From positions 1 through 64,000 of the forward strand of contig PLZS01000063.1 of NCBI GenBank assembly GCA_003153555.1: 64,000 nt of DNA, in the 5' to 3' direction. Below, in pieces: positions 17,510 through 26,321 of the stretch; the stretch's first letter is position 1; every line of letters begins with the position of its first letter. The notes beneath the pieces were generated by a model. The model had not been told where the DNA came from, did not search any database, and saw only the letters and a list, made by a program, of their open reading frames with translations. Both the position numbers and the translations under genes were made by a program. This stretch comes from Candidatus Melainabacteria bacterium (GTDB lineage: Bacteria > Cyanobacteriota > Vampirovibrionia > Obscuribacterales > Obscuribacteraceae).

Positions 17510-18973
17510 TTGTTGACAGATATGCCTCTGACGTTCGATGATTTCTTAATGCTTGCGCCTCTTTGTATTATGCAGTTCCTTTTCCCCAACAATTGTTCGC
17601 GATATTTTTTTCCGCATCAAAAATTTTCATCAAATAGCGTCTGTTTTCATTTACTAATCTGTTGCACACTTGCGAGCAGTGCTTCAGCGTCTGAACCGAA
17701 AAAACAAAATTCTTTGGATGGAGTTACTGTCCAGGCCCTTGATAAAGAACTAGAGATGATGCAGCTGGCGACAAACTTAAGACTTCAAACTGCGCCTCAG
17801 TCGCAATGGAGAGAGCGACGTTGGTTTGCCTACAGTGTTACCAATCAAACGCTTACGATAATCGGCGCCCTGATGAATGGCTGCGGAAGAATTCATTATC
17901 GCAATATGCCGGGCAAGGCTCCGAAAAATCTTTTCGTGAATGCAACATGGATACGATTCGTAGCGAATGCTGTAAGCGTAGTTGGCAGTGCTGCTGAAGC
18001 TGCGATTGATTTAAGTAAGCAACGGATCGATAAACGGGCTGGTATTGATCTTGCTACCTATATTAAATATGCCACAAAAAATTTGAGTTTAATAGATGCC
18101 GCTCTCTTACAGCGTGGACAGTTAGTAGCACATGAGGAAAATATTGGCATTAGGGATTTGCTCAATCGGGAAAATAAAATATTGAATGATATGCGAGAGT
18201 GTTGCGCTGACGATTTAGAGGAAGCCTACATCCGCGCTAAATCTGTGCGAGCGTCACGCTACTTCCAGTATTCATGGGTAGGCCTAAGCAATGCTGCAGG
18301 CGGAGCGGGCACGCTTGCCAATAATATTGCTGCAATCAATGACAAGCCACTAAGACTTACATGGGCAGGTGGCGTCGGTGATGTGATTTCCGGGTCAATG
18401 AATATGATCACGCCGGAATTGGTTGATGATGCTGGTTACTTAGCTGCGCGAGCTGCTGGACATCCCTTAACCAAAGAACTCTCGTTCAGTTCTAAAGCTT
18501 CGCTGCTTACTAAATTTGATGCTGATCTTCAAAACTTTCACAGTTCGATCTTGTCTTCGTCCAACATAAGCGATGGTGTTGCGCTGCGTCAGAATGTCTA
18601 CGACGTTGAGAAAAATATTCTGGACCAGCGTTTTTCAAGTCGGCCGAAGCCACCTAAAGGTACCGTGGGAAGGGTTGTAGGGAACTTTGGCTCGGCTGTC
18701 GGCGGCGCTGGTAAACTGACCAATGGTGTTGAAACCTTGGTTGGAAATTTTAAGTACACTAAAAATGGCCATCAACGATTTGAGAATCTCGGTGGTGGCG
18801 GTATTGTATATGGTGCTGGCACGGCTGTAGCAGAAGAAGAGACTGTCCGGCGAGAAGTGATATCTGAGATGACGTGGCACAGATTGCCAAAAGAAAAGCG
18901 TCTTGCGCAAATATTAAAAGCACAGTTAGCACTTCTAGATAAAGCGCGCGCGGATCTGAAAGCTGGTCCGTAA
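17510..18973 (+). CDS. secreted or membrane-anchored protein of unknown function, uncertain start
   Basis: Up to 487 residues. None of the candidate starts (TTG 17510, ATG 17522, ATG 17570) has a good ribosome binding site. The hydrophobic run VCFHLLICCTLASSASA at about residues 44-60 looks like a signal peptide, which favours the 17570 start. The mature protein is mostly helical with Gly/Ala-rich segments (NAAGGAGTLANNIAAI, GNFGSAVGGAGKLTNGVETL) that may associate with membranes. I do not recognise a family. It is convergent with the ABC transporter operon. Confidence 0.65.
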   Translation: MLTDMPLTFDDFLMLAPLCIMQFLFPNNCSRYFFPHQKFSSNSVCFHLLICCTLASSASASEPKKQNSLDGVTVQALDKELEMMQLATNLRLQTAPQSQWRERRWFAYSVTNQTLTIIGALMNGCGRIHYRNMPGKAPKNLFVNATWIRFVANAVSVVGSAAEAAIDLSKQRIDKRAGIDLATYIKYATKNLSLIDAALLQRGQLVAHEENIGIRDLLNRENKILNDMRECCADDLEEAYIRAKSVRASRYFQYSWVGLSNAAGGAGTLANNIAAINDKPLRLTWAGGVGDVISGSMNMITPELVDDAGYLAARAAGHPLTKELSFSSKASLLTKFDADLQNFHSSILSSSNISDGVALRQNVYDVEKNILDQRFSSRPKPPKGTVGRVVGNFGSAVGGAGKLTNGVETLVGNFKYTKNGHQRFENLGGGGIVYGAGTAVAEEETVRREVISEMTWHRLPKEKRLAQILKAQLALLDKARADLKAGP

Positions 18974-19037
18974 TCACCGTGCATTTCTACTTACATTTTT
19001 ACCGTTCAAAGTAAATTTGTGTTCTTATGGACGAGCA

Positions 19038-20168
19038 TCATTTTTTTATGGCAACTTCTTTTATGTTGGATGTCTGATAACCTGCCGTTGCCAATTCTTT
19101 CAGCGCGGTTTGCAGAAATGACTGATCCGTTCTGCTATTGAAATCGACTTGAGTCGGTATCAGTTCCGCCTTGTACATCGTGTCGGCAAATCGCTGACCA
19201 AGCTTAATGTCATCAGGTGTTAGTTTGATATCGATGGCGGTAACTGTCTTGGCCTTTGTATTAGGCTCAATCACTTTGATGAACTTAAGCACGTTATTGT
19301 CCATGTGAGCTGCATCTGCGAACCACTCGTCGGTTTCTTCCTTGTGAGTTGCGACATAATAATTCGCTTGGATGTAGGCCTTGAGCAAGCGGACAATTTC
19401 TTCTGGCTTGTTTTGGGCAATCGATTTTCGAACAGTGATCACACCAATGTGGCGTTCGACTTTGATAACTTTGCCTAGATTTCTGGCGAGCATTATTGCT
19501 GTCTGAGGTTCCCACGTGCCAACCGCGTCAACACTGCCCTGTTGCATGGCGATAGCTTGCTCACTAGGCTTCAGATTGAGCAGATGGACTTTTCCCTTAC
19601 CTTCGCCCATTTGCAAGCCATTCTCGGCAAGCAATTGAATTACGAATGGATGGCTGCCACCACCGAAAGGAACAGCGATGCTTTTTCCCTTCAAGTCTTG
19701 CATGGTTTCAATTCCTGAGCCTTTTCGTGCCACTACGGATAGTGGGCTGTCGATCAATCGTCCAACTATGACCCAGTCGCCACTGGCAGACAGCAAGCTA
19801 ATCGTAGGAACTAACCCATTGTTCACACAATCTACTTCCCCATGTAGGGCTGCTTCGTTGATATCAGGCCCAAAAAGAAAACTGCGAAAGATTAGCGGTA
19901 CATCTTCGAGAGTGGCTATGTTTGTATGGATCATTGCCTGCATGATTTGACCCGTCGTGGCCCACGAAGTCATCCAGCCAACTTGAATTGGTTTTGCCGC
20001 CACTTCCTGGGGCGCAACGTTGTTGCCTTTTTCTATAGTTGTGGTTGTGTGTTGTTGAGAACAGCCAGTCATTGAAACAACGAAAAGAAGCGAAAAAATC
20101 GGAAGAATGTTCTTGGACACAGTCTTGCGGTGCTTGGAGCGGTGATGGTCAAATGTGCAATTCTTCAT
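19038..20168 (-). CDS. ABC-transporter substrate-binding lipoprotein (NMT1/SsuA/TauA class)
   Basis: A 376-residue lipoprotein starting at ATG 20168, which overlaps the permease-ATPase gene by 20 bases. The signal sequence ends in a lipobox (SMTGC), so the protein should be tethered to the membrane. The mature part has the NMT1/SsuA-like fold: VGWMTSWATTGQIMQA, DVPLIFRSF, the LKGKSIAVPFGGGSH loop, and EQAIAMQQGSVDAVGTWEP. This class feeds importers of nitrate, sulfonates, taurine or thiamine precursors. The ligand cannot be assigned. Longer in-frame versions to 20363 are read-through of the neighbour's coding sequence. Confidence 0.88.
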   Translation of the reverse strand: MKNCTFDHHRSKHRKTVSKNILPIFSLLFVVSMTGCSQQHTTTTIEKGNNVAPQEVAAKPIQVGWMTSWATTGQIMQAMIHTNIATLEDVPLIFRSFLFGPDINEAALHGEVDCVNNGLVPTISLLSASGDWVIVGRLIDSPLSVVARKGSGIETMQDLKGKSIAVPFGGGSHPFVIQLLAENGLQMGEGKGKVHLLNLKPSEQAIAMQQGSVDAVGTWEPQTAIMLARNLGKVIKVERHIGVITVRKSIAQNKPEEIVRLLKAYIQANYYVATHKEETDEWFADAAHMDNNVLKFIKVIEPNTKAKTVTAIDIKLTPDDIKLGQRFADTMYKAELIPTQVDFNSRTDQSFLQTALKELATAGYQTSNIKEVAIKK

Positions 20169-21873
20169 CACTGGCAGCCTTAAGGGTGTTCCAAAGGAGA
20201 CTTCTGGATTCGCTGAATTCAGAAGTGTACCTAAATGAATCGTCTCGCGGCTGTTTTTTCTCAATTTTGTGAAGCGATAAAATTTGTCCTCGATTTTTCG
20301 AGAAAATTGCCACTCGGTCGCCAAGAAAAATTGCTTCGCGTATGTCGTGAGTGACAAAGACACCAGTAATTCCTCGTGTTACAAGGAGTGCGGACAGTTC
20401 CTCTTGCAAATTTTCTTTGGTCTGGCTATCCAGTGACGCGAACGGCTCGTCTAACAGCAATACTTTTGGTTGATACGCCAGGGCGCGCGCCAAGGCAACT
20501 CGTTGTTGCTGTCCACCAGAGAGTTGTTTGGGATAGTGACGAGCTTTTTTATGCAGCCCCACCACACGCAGGTAGTCCAACGCTGATTGATCAATTCCTT
20601 GCGGATTCAAACGCTGCGATTCGAGGGCGAACCTGACGTTTCCCGCTGCTGTGCGCCATGGAAAGAGAGCCGAATCTTGAAAGTCCATAGTTATTTCATG
20701 GCGGTGTTTTTCAAGTGGCTGATCGTCAACCAATATATTTCCGCTCGACGGATGTTGGAGTCCGGCAAGCAGCCTGAGCAAAGTTGTTTTGCCACAACCA
20801 CTGGGACCCAGAAAGCAAACGATCTCTCCGGCGGGTATTTCTAGATTGATCTTATTGAGTACAGGTCGATTATCAGAGCTGTAAGAGAAACTCAAGTCGG
20901 TTAGTTTTATGGAAGCTCCGAAGACTTGGCTGGTTCCTGAAGTTAGAAAATCTAACGATGTTGATTCGTCGCTTGCCGCACTATTTATGGTGGCAGATTT
21001 ATGATCCGATGATAATGGTGCACTGACAGCAGATCGGTCACTCTGTAAGATTTTCTTACCAACCTGGGGTCCGTCTATGTCTTCTGCACCGGATCGAAGA
21101 GACCTTTTGCGCCATGGCAGCAGAATTGTTTCAAGTTGGGCTAAACCGAAATTCATTGCGAAGCCCACGATGCCTATTACAACCATACCGGCGACAACAC
21201 GATCCAATCGCAAAAGTTGTCTATTCAATTGTATTTCATAGCCCAAACCAGACCGTGCCGCGATCATTTCTGCTGCGACCACACACATCCAGGCAAAGCC
21301 TAGCCCAACTCTGAGTCCGGCGAAAATACTTGGCAAAGATGCCGGCCATATCACTTTTTGAAAACGCTGGAGTCCCGAGCAACCAAGAGACTGAGCGGCA
21401 TCCATCAGTTGTTGCGGCACTTCCCGCACACCTAATATAGTGTTTGTGAGCACGGGATAGAATGCACCTATAAATATGACAAAGCAAGCAGACGCATCAC
21501 CTAGTCCGAAGATCGTCATGGATAAAGGAATCCAAGCAATTGGTGGTATCGGTCTTAGCAGTTCAATCAATGGCGAAAGGGCCAGATGTAACCTGGCCGA
21601 TGCGCCGAGCAAAAGTCCGAGCGTGATACCACATGCGGCTGCACATCCGAAACCGGCAAGCACACGACGAATACTCTCAGTTAGATCGTCAATCAATATA
21701 CCTTTGGAAATAAGTTCATTCAGTGCGGCTACAGCTGCGGATGGAGCCGGTATAAGATTGTGGTCGCTGTTCTTAATTAGGATTTCCCAAAGCAGCATAG
21801 CGCCACAAACAACACCTGCTTGAACCAGGTAACGGCCAATTCTCTTAACTTCTTTATTGTTCTTGAAACTCAT
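20149..21873 (-). CDS. fused ABC permease-ATPase (SsuC-SsuB/TauC-TauB-like)
   Basis: A 574-residue fusion. Residues about 15-260 form a BPD-type permease with the EAA signature region (DAAQSLGCSGLQRFQKVIWPA). A polar Ser-rich linker of roughly 60 residues follows, then an ATPase with Walker A (GPSGCGKTT), Q-loop (MDFQDSALFPW), signature LSGGQQQRVALARAL, Walker B (VLLLDEPFASLD) and H-loop (VFVTHDIREA). Permease and ATPase are separate proteins in most SsuBC/TauBC systems. The start ATG 21873 lacks an obvious ribosome binding site. A homodimer would supply both permeases and both ATPases. It is followed by its lipoprotein binding protein. Confidence 0.9.
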   Translation of the reverse strand: MSFKNNKEVKRIGRYLVQAGVVCGAMLLWEILIKNSDHNLIPAPSAAVAALNELISKGILIDDLTESIRRVLAGFGCAAACGITLGLLLGASARLHLALSPLIELLRPIPPIAWIPLSMTIFGLGDASACFVIFIGAFYPVLTNTILGVREVPQQLMDAAQSLGCSGLQRFQKVIWPASLPSIFAGLRVGLGFAWMCVVAAEMIAARSGLGYEIQLNRQLLRLDRVVAGMVVIGIVGFAMNFGLAQLETILLPWRKRSLRSGAEDIDGPQVGKKILQSDRSAVSAPLSSDHKSATINSAASDESTSLDFLTSGTSQVFGASIKLTDLSFSYSSDNRPVLNKINLEIPAGEIVCFLGPSGCGKTTLLRLLAGLQHPSSGNILVDDQPLEKHRHEITMDFQDSALFPWRTAAGNVRFALESQRLNPQGIDQSALDYLRVVGLHKKARHYPKQLSGGQQQRVALARALAYQPKVLLLDEPFASLDSQTKENLQEELSALLVTRGITGVFVTHDIREAIFLGDRVAIFSKNRGQILSLHKIEKKQPRDDSFRYTSEFSESRSLLWNTLKAASDEELHI

Positions 21874-21985
21874 GATATGGTGAATAAACCACGGTATCAA
21901 TCTATGTGCTTGTAATGGATTATGCTTTATTCTGCAACCATTAACAACCAACGCCCAACGAAAATTTATCAGCACCATTTTCACG

Positions 21986-24337
21986 ATGACAGATGAGCTA
22001 AACGAACAAGAATCGACACTTAAGGTGAACCTTGCCAGTCCTGCGAGGTTGACTGCCAGCTGGACGTGTCCAACCTGCAGCCTCATTATTCCGATTACGA
22101 CTGCCACCTGTCCTCAAGATGGCACACCAATTGATGTTCAAAAGCAGCTTGATGACTTGCTCTCAAGTAATTATGAGTTCATTGGAACTATAGGCGCTGG
22201 TGGCATGAGCGTCATATACAAGGCGCGGCAATCCATGCTTAATAAGATCGTGGCGATTAAGATGCTTCATTCACATCTTTTGAATGACCAGTCAATAAGA
22301 CGTTTTCAGCAAGAAGCTAAAGCTGCGAGCAGTTTGATGCATCCTAACGTGATCACCATCCATGATTTTGGCATTTCGCAGCAAGGGCAACCTTATATGG
22401 TGATGGATTTCATCGACGGCAAGACACTCGCTGACTTGATTTGCGAGAAAGGGGACTTGCCTCTGCCGGATGCAATGGACATCCTTTTGGCTGTGTGTGA
22501 TGCTCTCGAACATGCCCATGAGAACAATGTTCTTCATCGCGATTTGAAGCCAAGCAATATCATGCTTCGTGAACGAGATGACGGATTTGATGTTTTTCTT
22601 GTGGATTTTGGAATCGCGAAAATTATAGATACTGAATCTGGTGGCGTCGCTCAGCAACTTACCCAGACTGGTGAAGTAATTGGCAGCCCTTTGTATATGA
22701 GCCCGGAGCAGTGCATGGGGAAAAAGCTTGACCAACGCTCAGACATTTATTCCTTTGGCTGCATTTTGTACGAAGCCGTTGCTGGAGTTCCGCCTCATCG
22801 CGGCGAGACGATGATCGAAACTATCTTCAAACATTTGAATGATACTCCGAAGGCTTTGCATGAGGCGCGTCCGGATATCAGTTTTCCACAGGCGTTTGAA
22901 GATCTTTCGATGAAGCTTTTAGCCAACAAGCCAGAGGATCGATTTCAGTCGATCTCGGAGGTCAAGAAACGGTTACTAGCTATTCAAGCAGGCGCACTAA
23001 AGGGCTCTCATGTAATAGCAAGTAAGCCCCGTTTCAATCTCAAGGTTTCCAGACCGACAGCGGCGCTTGTTATTGGTGCTACCTTGGCTCTAGTTGGGGT
23101 GGTATCGCTGGCGATGTCTAGCGAAAGTCTTAGGCGTGCCCAACATTTGAAAGTTGAGCAAGAGAGAAAGCCAGTCGAAATTCCTAATAATTTTGCCACC
23201 AGTCCTGTCGTCGGTTTAAGTCGTCCTGTCGTCCGACAGTCCAATTCAGCTGCTGACGCCACTTATGAGGGGCTAAGTCAGCTAAATCCGAATCAAGAAG
23301 AAGTAGATCTTACTAAGTCGAAGGTAAGCGATGGTGCTCTATTTGCACTGACGCGATTAACTCAATTGCATCTATTAAAACTTTCGGAAACCAAGATCAC
23401 AGACCAAGCAGTTACGCCGCTTCTGCGATTGAGAACACTGACCAAGTTGTATTTGAATGGAACTGACCTGACGCCGAGTGCTCTCAACAAACTGGCTTCG
23501 TTACCCAATTTGCGAGAAGTTTATCTGGATAATACGGCGGCAAACGACAGCACTTTATTGGCTTTGAGCAAATTGCCGGAACTATCCGCTCTCGAGGTGC
23601 GCGACACACCTATCACAGATAAAGGTTTGGAATATCTGCGCAAAGCTAAAAACTTGACATGGCTGTCCATCAGCGGAACAAATGTTACCAATCGTGGCAT
23701 GGCGATCATTGGACAAATGAACCTGACCGATTTAGCTCTGTGGGACACTAACGTATCATCTGGTGGTTTGGAAAAATTGAGTGATTGTAAGACTCTTACG
23801 CGCTTGACTCTGAGCCGTTTGAGGTTAAGTACAGGAGACTTGAACGCATTATCTAGATTGTCCAATCTCCAGGAAATTCAGCTATATCACATCAATAATT
23901 TGAAAAATGACGATCTGAAATACTTTACTAAGCTTAAGTCTCTTAGCAGATTCTATGTAGAGGATTGTCCGCTTACAGATGGTGCAGCAGATTATTTAAC
24001 ACAGATGCCGCAAATGACGGGATTGGCTTTAAATAGAACCAAAATCACCGATCAAACTCTAGTGCGAATTGGAAACTTAAAACAACTCGAGAATTTGTGG
24101 ATCGAGGAGACCCAAATAACTGATGCAGGATTGAAGGTACTGTCTAAGCTTGAGAATCTCGGAAATCTCTATATGTCGGGAACGCTCGTGACTGACGCGG
24201 GGCTGAAGGAGCTTGCTTCATCGCCCAAGCTAGACTACGTGGAGGCTCGCTTTTGTCCAAACATCTCAAGACGAGGTGTTGTCGCCTATTCCGAAAGCCA
24301 TCCGAATGGTTCAATAGTTTTGCACTACACTGATTGA
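21986..24337 (+). CDS. zinc-ribbon / Ser-Thr protein kinase / leucine-rich-repeat membrane protein
   Basis: A 783-residue protein. Residues 28-46 hold a zinc-ribbon-like CPTC...CPQDG. A complete Hanks-type kinase follows (about 60-330): GTIGAGGMSVIYKA glycine loop, VAIKML lysine, HRDLKPSN catalytic loop, DFGIAK and SPLYMSPEQ. All catalytic residues are present, so it should be active. A single transmembrane helix (ALVIGATLALVGVVSLAM, about 355-372) leads to about fourteen leucine-rich repeats (T-x-x-LxxL-x-x-T/N-x-I/V-T-D) to the end. Kinase inside and LRR outside implies sensing of a ligand or partner at the cell surface. It is divergent from the ABC operon. Confidence 0.92.
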   Translation: MTDELNEQESTLKVNLASPARLTASWTCPTCSLIIPITTATCPQDGTPIDVQKQLDDLLSSNYEFIGTIGAGGMSVIYKARQSMLNKIVAIKMLHSHLLNDQSIRRFQQEAKAASSLMHPNVITIHDFGISQQGQPYMVMDFIDGKTLADLICEKGDLPLPDAMDILLAVCDALEHAHENNVLHRDLKPSNIMLRERDDGFDVFLVDFGIAKIIDTESGGVAQQLTQTGEVIGSPLYMSPEQCMGKKLDQRSDIYSFGCILYEAVAGVPPHRGETMIETIFKHLNDTPKALHEARPDISFPQAFEDLSMKLLANKPEDRFQSISEVKKRLLAIQAGALKGSHVIASKPRFNLKVSRPTAALVIGATLALVGVVSLAMSSESLRRAQHLKVEQERKPVEIPNNFATSPVVGLSRPVVRQSNSAADATYEGLSQLNPNQEEVDLTKSKVSDGALFALTRLTQLHLLKLSETKITDQAVTPLLRLRTLTKLYLNGTDLTPSALNKLASLPNLREVYLDNTAANDSTLLALSKLPELSALEVRDTPITDKGLEYLRKAKNLTWLSISGTNVTNRGMAIIGQMNLTDLALWDTNVSSGGLEKLSDCKTLTRLTLSRLRLSTGDLNALSRLSNLQEIQLYHINNLKNDDLKYFTKLKSLSRFYVEDCPLTDGAADYLTQMPQMTGLALNRTKITDQTLVRIGNLKQLENLWIEETQITDAGLKVLSKLENLGNLYMSGTLVTDAGLKELASSPKLDYVEARFCPNISRRGVVAYSESHPNGSIVLHYTD

Positions 24338-24382
24338 GTCATTGTAGATCTGATGCTTCTCTGGCAGGGCACCATATCCTCC

Positions 24383-24398
24383 GTGCACCAAGGGGTGT
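24383..24398. repeat. 16-base direct repeat, copy 1 (downstream of the membrane protein gene)
   Basis: GTGCACCAAGGGGTGT is identical to 24931-24946. Read on the minus strand it is followed by GGAGGAT and an ATG that opens a 16-codon frame ending near 24325. The internal CACC/GGTG can form a small hairpin. Both copies precede a ribosome binding site and ATG on the minus strand. Confidence 0.6.
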
Positions 24399-24446
24399 TC
24401 GGCTCTGTTGAATTTTTTTGCATCAGACTGACGCGAGTGTGTTGTT

Positions 24447-24917
24447 CTATTCCGTCGGAAAGACTGGCGCAACCTTTTCTGGAATACAAGCCCATATAAA
24501 GGAGACCAGCCACACAAGTGGTACGAACGCCATACAATTGCAGATCGAGATTGCTATTTTGTTTTTCTTGTTTTCGCGCTGGGCGATAATAGTCGGTAGG
24601 AAATATGCTCCAACCGATGCGCACACCATGATCAGCGCAACCATACCGCTCACAAATAGTGAGATATACAACCCCAGGTCGACCGTATTGGCATCATGCG
24701 CTGACGCCGTAATCCAACCGATTACACCCGGAACGGCTAAGCCAAGCACGATCATGACCAATGCAATCATCGCGATTTTGCTTGAGTAGCCTTTAAGTCC
24801 GCTCGCAAACGGAATGAAACTAGAAAGGAGCATACCGCCACCTCCTGCGATGCCGACAATTTCCATGCAGTTATTCATTATGCCCAACAAGGCTTGTAGA
24901 TTGGACATTTCGGCCAT
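24447..24917 (-). CDS. small integral membrane protein, unknown function
   Basis: A 156-residue protein with four predicted membrane helices: about 13-35 (GIMNNCMEIVGIAGGGG and following), 47-68 (MIALVMIVLGLAVPGVIGWI), 80-105 (LYISLFVSGMVALIMVCASVGAYF) and 122-145. Loops are short and one is basic (QRENKKNKIA). GGAGAGAG precedes the ATG. I do not recognise a family. The gene is bracketed by identical 16-base repeats (24383 and 24931), the upstream one lying in its leader immediately before the ribosome binding site. Confidence 0.7.
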   Translation of the reverse strand: MAEMSNLQALLGIMNNCMEIVGIAGGGGMLLSSFIPFASGLKGYSSKIAMIALVMIVLGLAVPGVIGWITASAHDANTVDLGLYISLFVSGMVALIMVCASVGAYFLPTIIAQRENKKNKIAISICNCMAFVPLVWLVSFIWACIPEKVAPVFPTE

Positions 24918-24930
24918 AGCTCTCTCCAGT

Positions 24931-24946
24931 GTGCACCAAGGGGTGT
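24931..24946. repeat. 16-base direct repeat, copy 2 (leader of the membrane protein gene)
   Basis: Identical to 24383-24398 and 548 bases away. On the minus strand it ends about ten bases before GGAGAGAG, the ribosome binding site of the membrane protein, so it would lie in the mRNA leader. It could bind a regulator or fold over the initiation region. Confidence 0.6.
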
Positions 24947-25077
24947 CGCGAATCTCAGGATTATAGTTGAATTTCGATTGTGCCCGGATGTTTTGTTGAT
25001 ATTATTGGTCGCATAGACGGAGCTATGTTTGACTACTGTTCTAATAGAATTCGGAATTACCGAAAAGAGAAGATCTG

Positions 25078-26160
25078 ATGCCAACAATGAATGCTACACG
25101 GTGGTTGTCAAAAGTTTTTGCAGCGACTATGTTGTTAACAACTACGGCTAGTTCCGTTCTAGCGTGCACTGATTTTCTAATTAAAGCCAAGGATGGATCG
25201 GTTGTCGAAGGTCGGTCAATGGAATGGGGCGCTGATCTAAAGTCCCATGTTCGTTTCCATCCGCATGGTGAAGATAGAAAAAGTGAATCCCCAGATCACA
25301 AAACGAGCATGGTCTGGAAGGCAAAATATTCATTTCTTGGAGTTGATTGCAACGGCATGGATATTGTCATTGATGGCATGAACGAGAAAGGGCTCTCCAT
25401 GTCTGGACTTTGGTTGCCTGGTACCGTTTATCAAACTATTCGCGACCCTAAAGCCGCACTGGAAGTAGTAGATGTCGGTGCATGGATCTTGGGTAACTAT
25501 GCCACCGTGGATGAGGTCACTGCAGCTATCGGAAATGTTCAAGTATGGGGAAGGCTAATGGCGGAATGGGGCGGTATTCCAACAATGCATTTGGCGCTGC
25601 ATGATGCTACTGGTCGCAGTGTCGTCATTGAGTTTACCGAAGGACAGCAGAAAATTTTCGAGAATCCAAATGGTGTACTGACAAATGCTCCTACCTTTGA
25701 TTGGCACACCACCAACTTGCGAAATTATATTCGGCTCTCACCATTTAATTCTGAACCGGTAAAACTTCACGGTACAGTTCTTGCGCCTCCGGGTCAGGGC
25801 GGAGGTTTTCTAGGTATTCCTGGTGACTGGACTCCACCATCGCGATTTGTTCGCACCACTGCGATGCTTGCATTTGCGGCTCCTCCTAAGCAGAGTTTAG
25901 ACGCGGTCAATTTGGCTGAGCATACGCTTAACGCTGTAGATATCCCGATCGGCGATGCACGAGCAGACAAAGATCACAGCGATTACACCCAATGGATAGT
26001 GATCAAGGATTTGACGAACAAAATTCTCTACTATCGCTCTTACGATAATCTATCGCTTCGGTCAATTGACTTAAAGAGCTTGAATGTTCCAAAGCAAGTT
26101 AACATCCCCATTGCGGGCGGCACTGCTATTGTAGATACGACCTCGCTGCTGCGTCCGTGA
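25078..26160 (+). CDS. secreted choloylglycine hydrolase/penicillin V acylase-family protein (Ntn hydrolase)
   Basis: A 360-residue precursor. The signal peptide ends SSVLA and exposes Cys at about residue 30 (ACTDF), the N-terminal nucleophile of this Ntn-hydrolase family. Other family features are GRSMEWG, MNEKGLSMSGLWLPG, NAPTFDWHTTNLRNY and a conserved Arg in the last third. The family cleaves linear amide bonds: conjugated bile salts, penicillin V or acyl-homoserine lactones. With a signal peptide and an environmental-type host, acyl-homoserine lactone or another amide is likelier than bile salts; this is inference. Confidence 0.87.
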   Translation: MPTMNATRWLSKVFAATMLLTTTASSVLACTDFLIKAKDGSVVEGRSMEWGADLKSHVRFHPHGEDRKSESPDHKTSMVWKAKYSFLGVDCNGMDIVIDGMNEKGLSMSGLWLPGTVYQTIRDPKAALEVVDVGAWILGNYATVDEVTAAIGNVQVWGRLMAEWGGIPTMHLALHDATGRSVVIEFTEGQQKIFENPNGVLTNAPTFDWHTTNLRNYIRLSPFNSEPVKLHGTVLAPPGQGGGFLGIPGDWTPPSRFVRTTAMLAFAAPPKQSLDAVNLAEHTLNAVDIPIGDARADKDHSDYTQWIVIKDLTNKILYYRSYDNLSLRSIDLKSLNVPKQVNIPIAGGTAIVDTTSLLRP

Positions 26161-26225
26161 CCCGGCCGAGCCAGGAACGCGCGTTTCATTGAACAGATTC
26201 GTAATACTACGACGTAGACAGTGTT

Positions 26226-26253
26226 GTCACGGAACGGTCACGAGCCTGTCACG
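26226..26253 (+). promoter_or_regulatory. three GTCACG repeats at exact 11-base spacing (Pho-box-like)
   Basis: GTCACG starts at 26226, 26237 and 26248, each exactly 11 bases apart, about one helical turn. The units read GTCACGGAACG, GTCACGAGCCT and GTCACGGGAAA. PhoB-type Pho boxes are 11-base direct repeats of (C)TGTCA(T/C), and the third unit here is preceded by CT. They lie 69-96 bases before the ATG of the 26322 gene. OmpR/PhoB-family binding is a reasonable inference. Confidence 0.5.
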
Positions 26254-26321
26254 GGAAAATCCCAATTTGAAAGTTAGTCTGTTTGAGCAAGCAGTTTTGA
26301 GTCCCGATCGAGGAGAGCATT

